From Cordia subcordata (taxonomy: Eukaryota; Streptophyta; Magnoliopsida; Boraginales; Cordiaceae), in assembly GCA_028554755.1 (NCBI GenBank), contig JAPTOF010000008.1, forward strand, positions 11,658,501 to 11,722,500: a stretch of DNA of 64,000 bases. Direction: 5' to 3'. Position numbers and translations under genes: made by a program. Shown here piece by piece: positions 49,085 through 60,496 of the stretch. Under the pieces are notes generated by a model. The model worked only from the letters and a program-made list of their open reading frames with translations. It was not told where the DNA came from and ran no database searches. How positions within the stretch are numbered: the stretch's first letter is position 1; each line of letters starts with the position of its first letter.

Positions 49085-49383
49085 CAGTTGTTGCAAGGAT
49101 GACCCAGTAGTAAAGAGTTGAAGACGGATATAACTCGTGACCCGGGTTCGAATCCAATTCATGTAGGATGGCAACAGTACAGTACCCTTCACACCACGAC
49201 TTCCCAAACCCGCTACCCAGATAACGTCCCAATCCCGAATCCCGTCCCAAGCCGGTTAAAAATTGAATGAAAATACCAAACCCGGAACGTTTGGGAACGC
49301 CCCAAACCCAATTTTAAATTCAAGAAAGCCGTTCACCGAAACAATACCCGAGAAACCCGAACGCAAATTGAAAAAAAAAAAAG
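49085..49383 (+). mobile_element. Probable tRNA-derived SINE
   Basis: GATGACCCAGTAGTAAAGAG resembles a pol III A box, and GGTTCGAATCC (49146-49156) is a perfect B box about 45 bp downstream. The body runs to a poly-A stretch at about 49371-49383. No clear target duplication was found. No intact tRNA can be folded, so it is not a tRNA gene. Confidence 0.5.
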
Positions 49384-49634
49384 ATTAAAACAATTTCCAA
49401 CTTGAATGTTATATGCTTTGTGAACAAAAATCAAGTACATCTCTGCGACTCTGCCAACATGTATATGTTAACAACAGGAAAAAAATAAACTGAAATTAGA
49501 AAAATAATATTACAGAAGCTTAAGAACTAAATTACCAAACACCAAAAGCTCCAAGCAACACAAATATACAAATCGGAATCTCAATATACATGTTAACAAA
49601 CATATAACATACCATATGATAACATAAGAAAAGA

Positions 49635-49865
49635 GGGGGAGAGAGTTGGTGGTCGCCGGGTGGGAGGGAGGAAGGAGGGGTCGTCGCGGGTGATTAGGGT
49701 GAGGCGAGGTCGCAGGGGGCGGGGGTGAGCCGGTTGATCGGGGGGTGGCAATGAGGATTGGGGGGCGTGGGAGGCGCTGCCCAAGAGGGGGGGCGGGAGT
49801 GCGGGGAGTGACAAAGGGGGGTGAAATTTCAGATTTCGGGGGAGGTGGGGTTTTTCGGTTGAGGA
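49635..49865. other. GC-rich, G-skewed patch
   Basis: About 230 bp of G-rich DNA with many CpG (GGTCGTCGCGGGTG, GGGGCGGGGGTGAGCCGG) within very AT-rich surroundings. On the minus strand it is C-rich, carries no long ATG-started frame of recognisable content, and ends near a possible donor (CATATG|GTATGT at about 49612). It may be the promoter/leader of POP4, ~2 kb upstream of its ATG, or a remnant of a GC-rich mobile element. Confidence 0.4.
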
Positions 49866-50129
49866 CACGTGGGTTGATTTTTTTTTTCTTTAACTTTTTT
49901 TAAGTTGCACATTGTTTGAATTTCATAAAATATATTTGTAAATTTAATTTTTTATATTTAGTACTACTTTATTAACATATAGAATTTATTTGGAAGGACC
50001 TTATATTATGGTCCTATCCTTCACAAAGTATTATTATGTTCTCTCATATATTAAAAAAAAAAACAAACAAACAAACAGTTCAACAGCAAAACGCACGAGA
50101 ACGGTTCACGTGTTCCTGTTCATACACAG

Positions 50130-50480
50130 TAAATGTTTGTTCACTATCTTACATCTGTTTGTTCACTACTTCACAATTGTTTATTTATTACTGCACAACT
50201 ATTTATTCACTGACTTTTATATATACATCAAATATTTATTTATCACACCAAAACTATTTGTTTACTACTCCACAACTATTTATTTACTAACTATTTGTTC
50301 ATTACCCCTCAACTATTTGTTCACTGACTTTCATATATACATCAAATATTTGTTCACTATCCCACAAATATTTGTTCACTGAATATTTGTTAATTATCTC
50401 ACAACCATTTGTTTACTGACTTTCATATATACATCAAATATTTATTTATTATCCTACAACTATTAGTTCACTACTCTTAC
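50130..50480. repeat. Minisatellite, ~21-23 bp units with higher-order structure
   Basis: Repeated ACTATTTGTTCACTACTCCA-like units, many with TTTGTTCACT or TTTATTTACT. A longer landmark, TATATATACATCAAATATTT, recurs three times (about 50218, 50333 and 50423). Leu/Tyr-rich frames through it (49990-50382) are artefacts. Confidence 0.75.
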
Positions 50481-50719
50481 ACATACAAATACAAAACACA
50501 AACACATTTGCACACACTCTTACAGAACATGCACACGCACACACGCATTCACACATAATGAGCAAGGTGATAGCGTGACGACTTATTTGGTTGTGGTGGT
50601 GCTGCCATGAATCATGATTTAAAAAGTTTGAAATTACTTGAGCATTCATTAATGGTGAGTATAGATTTAAGAAATTAAATCTTGAGTTAAAGGCACTATG
50701 AGAATCATGAAGCTACAAC

Positions 50720-50935
50720 GAGAAACGGTGCCGAAGAGAGCTTGAAGCTTGTGGCATAGTGGTGGTGTGATGATCGGAGAAGAAGAGAGAAAGGAGAGGA
50801 AAGAGAAGGACAGCGCCAAAGAGAGCTTGAAGCTCGCAGCATGGTGGCTTGGTGGTGGCGTGATAATCAGAGAAGAAGAGAGAAAGGAGAGAAGAGAGAG
50901 AGAGAGAAAGGAGATGAGAGAAAAAGAGTCATGAT
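50720..50935. repeat. Imperfect ~85-90 bp tandem duplication, GA-rich
   Basis: Both copies contain AAGAGAGCTTGAAGCT, GTGGTGG.GTGAT and AGAAGAAGAGAGAAAGGAGA. Copy 1 starts near 50731 and copy 2 near 50817. The array grades into a GA-rich simple repeat. Confidence 0.65.
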
Positions 50936-50949
50936 CAGATCTAGATCTA

Positions 50950-51960
50950 ACCTTTTTTTTTTTTTTTTTTTAAGTATGGGTACACTATGCTTTGTCGGAC
51001 ACACAATCCTGCAAGAGCATGATATAATTTGTACATTTGGAATTCCAAGGTTTGCAAATCTTAGATTTGCTTTTGTTATACTCAAATCCTAGTGCAAAAG
51101 GTAGAATTTGCAAATCTACGAAAAGCAAATCCACAAAAAATCTTATAAAGACAAAAATATCTCCATAATTATTAACATAATACAACACTATCCTTTTTTA
51201 TACAATCCTATTTAAGTAAAATGTGCATATTTATTATAATTCCACATGTTCCAAACACAACTCAAATTTACAAATAATATAATTGACTTAAAACTATTTT
51301 ACGTATCCAAACAATAGAATTCATTTACAAATACAATTCCCTATAAAATTCAATTTTCAAATGAAATGAATTACATATTGCAAGAGCTTATAAACACTAT
51401 TTTAAAGTTAATGATTATTGGTAGGGATGTCAGTACTAGTATGCCCTGCCCGCTCCGTAGGAGTACCATAGGAGTTTTGACGAGGTTTTTATGAAAAGAA
51501 CTCCAAGGTGGGATGGGATTTTTCCCTTCTACCTTGGTACCGGAGCAGGAACCTTGCCCCGTCCCCACCCTAGCATATATATGTATATACATTTTTTATT
51601 TTTATTATGTATCTATATGTTGAAGAATATTTTGATCACTAATGTATTCTTTATTTCATAGTACTAGAATAGGCAATAGTATAGGTTAGGTAATTATCAA
51701 ATTAATGTCCTTATTATATTTGATTCCTTAATATCCTAGTTTCCTTAATATATGATTTACCTTATTAGTTTAGGTCTTGACCACTAAGTTATCATACCTA
51801 TAAATCGCCTCTTCTATTGTATTTAGTAGAATATTAAGAATTCACAATGTAACCTTTTTCAGTCTCTTCACCACCAATGGTGGCTTCTGTTCTCTTTAAT
51901 ACACATATAGTCTCTCAATATTTTCTCTTTTCCATTTTCTTTATCTAATTTCAACTTTAT
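50950..51960. other. Intergenic DNA with possible LTR remnant
   Basis: No gene is seen. About 51640-51920 has LTR-like organisation: AT-rich U3-like DNA, CCTATAAATCGCCTC, then TTGTATTTAGTAGAATATTA and a CT-rich stretch. The ends are undefined. About 51425-51580 is a GC-richer segment of unknown origin. Confidence 0.3.
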
Positions 51961-51966
51961 ATAATT

Positions 51967-52078
51967 TATAGTATGTTTATAAGCATTACATTAGTAAAAA
52001 TTCTATAATATGTTTATAAGCATTACATTAGTAAAAATTCTATAATATGTTTACAAGCATTACATTAGTTAAAAATTC
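51967..52078. repeat. Three-copy 37-bp tandem repeat
   Basis: TATGTTTATAAGCATTACAT followed by TAGTAAAAATTC, three times at 37-bp spacing, the last with two small changes. Confidence 0.8.
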
Positions 52079-52559
52079 TTATAGTTTTAGTAGTAGAGGT
52101 TCTTTATATGAACTTAAAGACCAAGTATAGAATTTGAATTTGATGATTTCGAGTTTTGATTTGATGATCATATATCTATCTCCTAGCTTCTTATATATGT
52201 AGCTCTATAGCTTAGTCCTATCCTTAGTCTAGCTCATAACTTAGTTTTAGTTAGCATAATGTCAGCTTAGCCTTATCGCAAACACTGCTGTAATTTTATT
52301 TTATGGTCGAGATTTTTACTTTTTCACTTTAATTCAATTTATGGCTTTGTTGTAATTAAGTTTATGGCCTTTCTAGCTATAGCTGCAATTAGCTTGTGGC
52401 TTGGCTTATATCAAATTTTTGAGATGTAATTAAGTTTATGGCAGGAGCAATTCATTGCAATTAGCTTTGTGAAGCAATCTAGTGAACCTTTACTTTGTAT
52501 TCTGTGCATTTTGATTGAAGGTCTGTCTCATTCTCAATTTGCTATTTCGATTGTAATAA

Positions 52560-53987
52560 AGATTCATGCCTTGGACGAAGTCCGGGATAGAGGATAAAGA
52601 ACTCATAATTGTAAAATCATTTGCGAAGACTCCCAGGCGGCAAAAGCGCCGTGTAAGGTTCGCCCTTCGCGCTCCAGACGCACCTAGCCGAGGCTGGGGC
52701 CTAGTAAAGGTTTTTCCAAGCAAACACATTCCCAAGCATGCTATGTCTGCAATCCAAGAATCGAGTCTAGATAAAATTTAGTAAGTCTTGGCATCCCTAG
52801 GCATGCTATGTCTGCGACCCAAGAATCGGGTCTAGCTTTGCATATCATCAATCTACGAACCCAAGAATCAGGTTTGGCTTCAGATGTCAACAAGTCTATG
52901 AACCCAAGAACCAGTTCAGCTTTATATATCATCAAGTCTGTGAACCCAAGAATCGGGTTCGACTTTAAATAACGCTTCATATGCACGACAAAGCCTATCT
53001 AGTCTGTGACCTAATAACCGGGTCTGACTTCAAATAACACTGCATAGGTACGACAAAACCTATCAAAGTCTGCGACCCAAGAATTAGGTCTGACTTCATC
53101 TAACGTTCATTAGCATTGGTAATAGATCCTAACCACTAATTCGAATACTCTACGGCTATATGTAGCAAATGCACGATAGTCATACTCCTGCATACTCAAG
53201 CCAAGTTAGGGAACCCAAGATCCTTAGGCATTTACAACCCCGTTTGTGAATTCACCTCATCAAATTATTCTAAGTTATCTGTAATGGCACAAAGACAACC
53301 CGTTATGCACTCTAAAATAGAAACTTAACAAGTGTTTGAATCAGACGGTATCTCTCAAGTTAGTCTCAACCATAGATTAGGACGTGAATATTAGCCACAT
53401 TACACAAACTTTTACAATGTTCTAACTAAATTCCACACATTCTTAGTAAAAGAACTTCATGGTTAAGTCATAGAGTATGAAGAGGGAAATTAAGCAAGGA
53501 CAACTGAGTCACAAGCTTCACATAATCAATAGTGAAGACAAGCTGTTCATATGCCTATAAATAAGTTTTGAGCCAATATTGGCACAGTTGTTCCAATCTC
53601 TCATCTGGGATTCCCGTCTCTTTCACGAATAGTCTGTATCCATGACTGCTTCAAGTGCTTGTGGGCATCATAAGTACGAGATGAATCTCATCATGTTCTT
53701 GATAAAGTCAAGCGGTTGTCCTCAATATTGTATGGTCAAATCAAGTGTCACAGCTGTCTTTCAGCTTTTCAGTCCGCTTCTAGGCGACCCCCGGCAAGTT
53801 CTGAGTCTAAGACTACGAAGTAACCGGCATCTTGACCTCCCATTTGGCAAGTTTCGCATCCTCAAGTTATTTCCTCAAACCTTGAATGCACGCATGTCTC
53901 CACTCAAGTCTTGATCACGTACGAAACATCAATGAGCTTGGTTTACTGTAATAGGTTAGAGTACAATTAAGCTTGGGGGCAAATTGT
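52560..53987 (+). mobile_element. Internal 3' portion of an LTR retroelement (no pol seen)
   Basis: GC-richer than its surroundings and non-coding. It contains the degenerate array at 52741-53105 and ends with a polypurine-like AAGCTTGGGGGCAAAT immediately before TGTTGAGCCC at 53988. That is the classical PPT/3'-LTR junction. No gag-pol frame and no matching 5' LTR were found, so it is a truncated or non-autonomous element, probably gypsy-type. Confidence 0.45.
52741..53105. repeat. Degenerate tandem array, seven units of ~42-66 bp
   Basis: Each unit contains a form of AGTCTGTGAACCCAAGAATC followed by GGGTCTGACTT. Unit starts are near 52743, 52808, 52850, 52891, 52932, 52996 and 53063. Longer units add CATATGCACGACAAAGCCTA. 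Spacer arrays of this kind are known from non-coding parts of large plant gypsy elements. Confidence 0.7.
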
Positions 53988-54360
53988 TGAGCCCAATATT
54001 GGCTCAAGTGCTCTCGGGTCCAAGAGGTCAACGATAGACTTTGTAATGGTCCTAGGCATCTAGGTTAAGTAAATATAATAGGCAAGGACTCTTATAAAGG
54101 AAGGTTAGTCATAATTGTATCTCTGGGTCTGAGATGTAAGGTGTTGAAAGCCCTATGATCAAGGGATTTGAGTATTCTGACGATTAGGAAAATCAAGCAA
54201 GCGAAAGGCCAATATAAGGAAGAAATAGAGCATTGGCGGAGGACACGACTTACCCTAGCAACCATATGTTACCCTAGCTTTCTCTCCGAAAACTTTGGTT
54301 CTTCTTCCCTCAACATCCATAGAAAAGTCTAAGCCCTGTTTCCCTTAGACCTTAATTGTA
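53988..54360 (+). repeat. Probable LTR start next to the polypurine tract
   Basis: Starts TGTTGAGCCCAATATTGGC directly after the G-rich tract. The 3' limit is not defined because no second LTR is present. A related phrase, GAGCCAATATTGGCACAG, occurs at about 53570 inside the element. Confidence 0.4.
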
Positions 54361-54369
54361 GAATAAGCT

Positions 54370-55870
54370 TTAGAACTTAAAATATGTTGGAATACAATTC
54401 ATTGTATTTTAGAATTTATAGTTTTAAAGTAAATTAAGTATTATAACTAAAATGTGTTTTTCCGTTATTAAAAAAGAAAAAGAAAAGAGCAACACTATCC
54501 CAAGGGTTAATTTTATGGTGGAAAATTTTGTAATATATTTATTTCAGAAAAAAATTTTATATATTATATTCTTTGTTGTATCTACTAAAGTTGCAACCAC
54601 CCATTTCATATTGCTTTGCTCCTTGATTCTAGCAAATTTATGTAGCCACGTCGTCTGTTGTTTTAATTAGCCATTGATGGATTTTTTTTTATTAAAATCT
54701 TATGGCTTATATCTCTTTTGAGGTTTTTTTTTTGGTTTTACAACTTTGTGGCCCGCTGTCTTTCCCTCCTGTCATAATTCACGAACTTGAGTCACACGTG
54801 ATGGACAAGGTTACTTGTTTGGTGCAATCTGAATCGTCTCTCTTTTTAATATAGATGGCTACAATTTTTTTTCTTTGAATATATTTTTATCTTTGGCTGT
54901 CTTTGTCACTTCATCATCCGTCACACCATACTCTTTCTTCTCCGTTGTTCTCATGCTCACAGAGGTTTCAAATGACTTTTCCAAATTAGAGCCTATATTT
55001 TCTTTGTTATTACCTATTTTTTCTCTTCAAGTTATAGGATTCAACAGTGCTTTTAACCTTAAGGTAAAGTTTTTATCATTCTCTGGAATCGATTTTTCAA
55101 GCGAATCAAATTTTGAAACTTAAACATTTTTGTGCAGTGTTTTTGAAGATATATATATATATCTTCATGAAAAAGACGATTATCCATGGAGTTGAGTGCC
55201 AAAAACACATAGGATTACCTTAACTTTATTTCTGTTTCTTCTTCTCTACTTTTTTTCTTTCTCTTTCTTGGACTTTTTTCTTTGCTTTACTTTTGATTCA
55301 GCTCCTTTTGCAAGCAATTTTAGGTAAGTGGCGTTTGTGCTTCTAAGATTTTGGTGGTCTTTTACCATTTATTAGTATATACGCTTCCATTTTTCTTCTT
55401 TGATTCTGTTTCCCATATGTTGTTACAAGTTTTCCTTCTTCCTCAATGTTTCCATTGTGGATTCATGGGTAATCGTTTTCATTATTTATATTTGTTTTTT
55501 TCTTCTTTATTTTTTCAATTTTTTTTAATTTTGATTTATTTTTCATATTCTTTTTCTATTTTTCTTTTCTTACTTTTAAATGCTTTTGGGTATATGTATT
55601 TGCATTGCTCTTTCTCTCTCAATCTTTCTCTTTTGTCCCATAGACGACATGGCCAAATTGTGGTGGTTGAAGAAGAGTCGCTGCGCGACAACTTCATAGG
55701 CAAATTGTTATTGGTTTTATTTCCAACAAAAATCATATTCCTTAACTACTAGGTAAAAAATTAGGGCCTTTTTTGTTAATTGATTTTTGTTTTTTAATTT
55801 TTGGCTGATGATCTAAGAGAGATTTAATGTTAGAGAACAAGAATCATCCTTTTCCCCCCATACAAGAACT
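54370..55870. other. Intergenic T-rich DNA
   Basis: Long pyrimidine-rich stretches produce Phe/Leu/Ser frames (54875-55123, 55351-55752). No family is recognised. A donor-like CTTAAG|GTAAAG near 55062 might belong to a decayed gene with the fragment at 55.9-56.2 kb, but this cannot be supported. Confidence 0.4.
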
Positions 55871-55929
55871 GGAGCTGTTGAAAGGTTCCATATTGTCGAG
55901 ACAAAAGACAGCACCTCTTTAGTTTTCTG

Positions 55930-56170
55930 AAATTTAAGGCTCAATTTAGGGAAAACTAGTTAATTTCTCAGGCAAATTTTGATAAATATATTGATAATTT
56001 GGCCAAAGACTAATTGTTGGATTTGATGAATGGTGAAGCTAATGCATTTTTATATCGTGTGATTGCAAAAAAGAATGCTTAAAAACAAAATAGTAATCAA
56101 GAAGGGGTTCAAGATGATATAGAGATAGCATTAATAGCTTTTCCTATAGGAAGACCTTGCAATCTAATGG
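55930..56170 (+). pseudogene. Decayed exon-like fragment of unknown protein
   Basis: One frame reads coherently through about 80 codons apart from three stops. It includes ANFDKYIDNLAKD, LLDLMNGEANAFLYRVIAKK and DDIEIALIAFPIGRP. An adjacent upstream stretch in another frame gives VERFHIVETKDS. The composition is protein-like, with charged and hydrophobic residues alternating, unlike the surrounding T-rich DNA. I do not recognise the family. It is probably a pseudogene or transposon-derived remnant. Confidence 0.35.
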
Positions 56171-56179
56171 TATTATTGG

Positions 56180-57950
56180 TCTTTACCATGATTTCTCTTC
56201 TCCCTTCTATTTCATTTTTTTTCTTCTTCAATATTCATTATATTTCTCTTTGTTTTTAGGAAATTATGATTGATAATTTAATTAACAAGAACAACAATTT
56301 TTAGAAGATCAAACCCAAAGCTGATGACAAGGTATTGGCTCTTTATAATTTTTTTTTTTTGTAATTTTTTTTCAAATACATGTCATGACAATTTTTTATT
56401 TATTTTTGTTTAAAAGTTTGGTGCTTTGGAGGTAAATATGATAACTTTTAAGTGATTCTTGAGTTGTTTTTTTTGGTTTGTAAGTTTTCTTGATATTCTT
56501 GAGAAATTCTCATCTTATATGTTTTACTGATGTGTTTAAGGTTTGATTGGCCCAAATATTGTGAAGCACTATTAATTATATCTTGACAGTGATCATAGAG
56601 ATAAGAGTTCAGTTGTTAGGGAATATAATTTTAGTGTGATTTTCTGTCCATAGTCCCTACAATTTTGTGTTTACTAATGGCATATATATATGACTGTTAA
56701 TTAGATGCTCATTTCATTTTCATTTAGTTCAGATGGATTAGAGGTCCAAGCTCAGCTTTCACCTTTAGGTGATAAATCTAGATCTGATTTGAACAACTAA
56801 TTTAGCACTTTCTATTGGAACTATTTTCTGTTATTGTTCTTGGTTTCTTTTGGTGAAGTAGTGGTGACAGAAACTTAAGAAGCCAATTTAGTTAGTTGGA
56901 AGGGAAAAACGTGAGGCCAAATGTTGCTTCATATTTTCCGTTATGTTGTGTATTTACTACATTGTTGTAGTTGTTGTGGTCAACGTGAGTTTCTTACAAA
57001 GTAATGGATCATGGAAAGTAGCTAGGTATACTTGGTCTATGGAATAATAAGATCTACATGGATCTTGAGGATGTTATAAGAGAACACGCCTTTAATTTCC
57101 TTCCTGCTAAGTCACTATTCAGATTCTAATTTGTAGGGACTAGAAACTCCAGATATCAACTCCAATCTTTCTTATATATTTTATTATGTTATTTCTTATA
57201 TATTTTCTTCCAATTGTTCTTTATAAGATACATTGATGGTGTGCCATATGATTATATGTTAAGTACACTCTCAGTTTGACCTAAATAATCAATATTATGT
57301 TGTTTCATTCTTTTTTTTTTCTCTAAACGCAATTTAGAATGTTTGTACATGCTTATACATGGTTCCCTTCTGTTGCATTGATTCTTAGTATTTTGGTGGT
57401 TCTTGCCTTTGTTTATTTCAGTCTGGAGTTATAGTTTTCCTATATATTTATACATGATTACAATATACGTATATGTATGTTAAATACCTTTATATATTGG
57501 TACTCAGTCTTTGCTGAGTTTTCTTGATTCTGTATCAATAGTAGTTTTTAAAATTCACCAATTTCTTACCACACTCAATAAGCCGCCATCAGCTACCTTT
57601 TGCGCCTCCAGCCATACTTATCAATTGTTTTATCATGTTCAACCCAATCTCGCCATCCAATTTCTTTGTACTCTAAGGATGGGAATTTTGGTTTTTTTAC
57701 TCATATATACCGAGTACCTGTGTCTTTTCTTAAAACTGCCTGTGTGTGCTCTATACTTCATCATTCTAAGTTGTTTGACCTGTGCAAATAAATGGTCCAT
57801 GCTACATTTAGCTTGATTCGCTATTTTCTTTATTTTTTTGGGCAACACGCGAATTTTGACTCTGAAGCTTTTAATGTACTTAGTATGCCAAATCTCTTTC
57901 CTCACCAAATCTCATCTTTTCTCTTTCCCACAAGCCTTTCTTCAGTGCAG
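56180..57950. other. Intergenic AT-rich DNA
   Basis: No gene is supported. The frames at 57511-57816 and 57639-57908 are overlapping opposite-strand artefacts without recognisable motifs. Confidence 0.5.
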
Positions 57951-57959
57951 AAGCAAATG

Positions 57960-58765
57960 CATCATCACTTGATTATTTAGAGGCTAAGTGATGTGTCTCG
58001 ATTTTGTTTGTGTTTGCATTGTATTTTTCCTATGTTACAGGTGATATGTGCTTATATAGTGTTATTAGTTTGGTACTTATGGTAGAGTTATGCTAAAGTG
58101 AAGATAATTGTACATGGCTGAGTTTTAAAGATAAGTGCCATAATAATTTCTTATTTTGATAATTTAGGTGAGTCTTGGGTTGATGATGGAGCTTGCACGA
58201 TGATGGGAGATGAAGTACCAAGGTGTATGGTCGTGGGGTAAAGGTTGGAAGCAAAAACAAAGAAGATTGACGGCCAAAGGGCACAACCGGTTGACCAGCT
58301 AGGTAGACCGACCACTCCAGAGAGAGAGCTATTTCAGCTAGTCGAGGTCCCCTTTTGACCGGTCAACCAGCTAGGTTAATCAGCAGGTCCAAAGAGTAGC
58401 CCTTTTCAACTAGTCGACTACACCAACCGGTTGACTAGCAGTACGTAGACAGCTATAAAAAGGGCCTAATTTTGCAGCAGTTTTATTTTCCATTCACACA
58501 TACTTCACATCCAATTTTCACACACACAAAACCCTAACTCGCCATCTCACACATTAAAACACCTAGATTTAGGATTTTTAGGGGGATTCAATACTTGGGA
58601 TTTAAAGATTTGCTCAAGGAATTGTAAAGCTATTACAAGGATGAAAGGGGAGTTATTTTATTTCCTTTTTCTTCTATGTTTTGTTGTGCATGAGTAAATC
58701 TATTTAGGGTGACTTAGCTTGTATTATGGGTTGATGAAATACTTGATTGTTATGGGAATTAATGG

Positions 58766-58802
<37 letters not shown>

Positions 58803-60300
58803 TTGCTTTTATTGTTCTAATGGCTTATTACATTTATGTCTAAGTGTTTGATAATATACCTATATGAGTAGCATGTATATAAATTGATGTTTATCTGCTA
58901 CTAAATACTTCTAATCCATTATATAAGCATGTCTATATGTTTGTGTATAGATTTTATAAAGTGGGTAATTTTTATACTCATGTCTATGTGTATGTTTGTA
59001 TGCCTAGTAGTAAATATGACCTCAATATTGCATACATGTTGGTTCCCAATATATAAAAATCGTGTAATCCGAGAGTGATGATGTTTGGTAATTGAGTATA
59101 TCTTTATATTCGTAAATGCCATAGCGTAGAGCATGTACGAATGCGCTCAAATGATCAAATCCCGCTATTATGACATTAGATTAGCGACGCGTAACTTAGG
59201 GCTAGCTTAGATTGAGTCTCCTTTGGCTGTAAAACCAGTCAATAGGTTTTTGGATAGATTTAGTTGACCGTAGTGACACTAGGTCTTGGCTTTAAACTTA
59301 ACCAATGGTTTAGGAACGATGGTAGGTTTAATCTAGGTCACTTAGGAAGATAGTTAGTTAATCCTAAGGCCTTAGGTCATAAGGACTACGTCATGACTGT
59401 AGGTAGACATTGCCTAGGGAAGGACCCGCACCAAGTCCTAGGAATAAATTAGGAAACTAATTAAGTTCCTAGCTAAGAGTGACCCTTATAGTTAAACCAT
59501 CACCTAAATCCCATAGCATTTAAGTATATAGTCACCTATAGCCAAGCAATAGTTACCCTAGTCCATTCTATTTGTTAGTTTCCTTCTATGTTAACTTGTT
59601 TCCCCTCTTTCCATTGCCACTTCCCTTACACTATGTTTGGATTTGGAGGGCGAAGTTTAATAAAGAAAAGAAAAGGAAATTATTATAAAGGAAAAGAGAG
59701 GACATGATTAATTCTTGTTTGGATTGAAAAATTTTTACAGAGGAAAGGATAATAAAGGATTGTAGATTTCTTTTGTCTAGATTGAGAAGGAAATGGAAGG
59801 CAATGATTAAATTTTATGTTAAAATAGACCTTTATGCCCTTTTATAGTTTTATGTTTAAACATGAGAAAAAAGATAAAAAAATCATTGCAAGAAAAATTA
59901 TTTCCTTTCCTCCTAAAATTAGAAGGATTCATTTTAAAGGATTTAGAGGGATATTTTATATCCCTCCTTGACCCTCTCCCTCCATATCCCTCCATCCTAA
60001 ATAGAGGAAGGGATTTGAGAATTCCTGTAAATCCTTTCTCTTCCTTCCGTTCCCCCATCCAAGCAGGGGGTTAGTGTAGTTTTAGTTTGAATTTCTATTT
60101 CTCATAGAGCTCCATTCCATCGAAAAACACAAAAAGATTGCTAGCTTAGGTTTCTTTTTAGCAGTTCTCTAGGATACGCTTCTTAGGATTCACTCCACGT
60201 TTAGCCTCCTTGTGGATTCGATCCTACACTCGCACACACTAGACTACCATCGACTTGTGTGCTTGTGGGCTTTTAGGCTTGTGCTCCTAAAGCGACATCA
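57960..60300 (-). mobile_element. Solo-LTR-like repeat (copy 2, inverted relative to the copy at 9.0-11.0 kb)
   Basis: On the minus strand it begins TGATGTCGCTTTAGGAGCAC and follows copy 1 through AGTGTAGGATCGAATCCACA, GTTTAAAGCCAAGACCTAG and CCATCATCGTGCAAGCT. The homology fades near 57960, so the far end is lost. It has a TATA-like CTATAAAAAGGGCC on the plus strand at about 58450 and contains a separate MITE at about 59631-60070. An (AT)n run occurs at 58771-58798. No coding capacity. Confidence 0.55.
59631..60070. repeat. ~440 bp MITE nested in the solo-LTR-like repeat
   Basis: Left end CACTATGTTTGGATTTGGAG; right end, inverted, CTAACCCCCTGCTTGGATGG. Internal segments AAAGGATTTAGAGGGATATT and ATATCCCTCC form subterminal repeats. 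The copy-1 repeat lacks this block at the equivalent place. Opposite-strand frames (59819-60058, 59862-60074) are artefacts. Confidence 0.6.
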
Positions 60301-60496
60301 CTAGGTATGCCATTGTTTCTAAATAGAGTTATTTATTTCAGATTTGAACTTGAAGTGTGCGATATTGTGAAAAGACTGCTATTATCTATCATGGTATATC
60401 TTGTAAAACTTCAAATTACTATAGGATGAGGCGTCTAGAAATGCCTCAGATAGTAATCTGAACCACAGAGTTGGAGCAAGTTCTCCAATTTATGAG

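Noticed and set aside
49085..49160. Candidate tRNA gene
   Set aside because: The B box is perfect but no cloverleaf (acceptor, anticodon stem) can be formed; a SINE head explains it better.
49593..49868. Pro-rich 91-codon minus-strand frame
   Set aside because: Translation of the C-rich strand of the GC patch; no recognisable domain.
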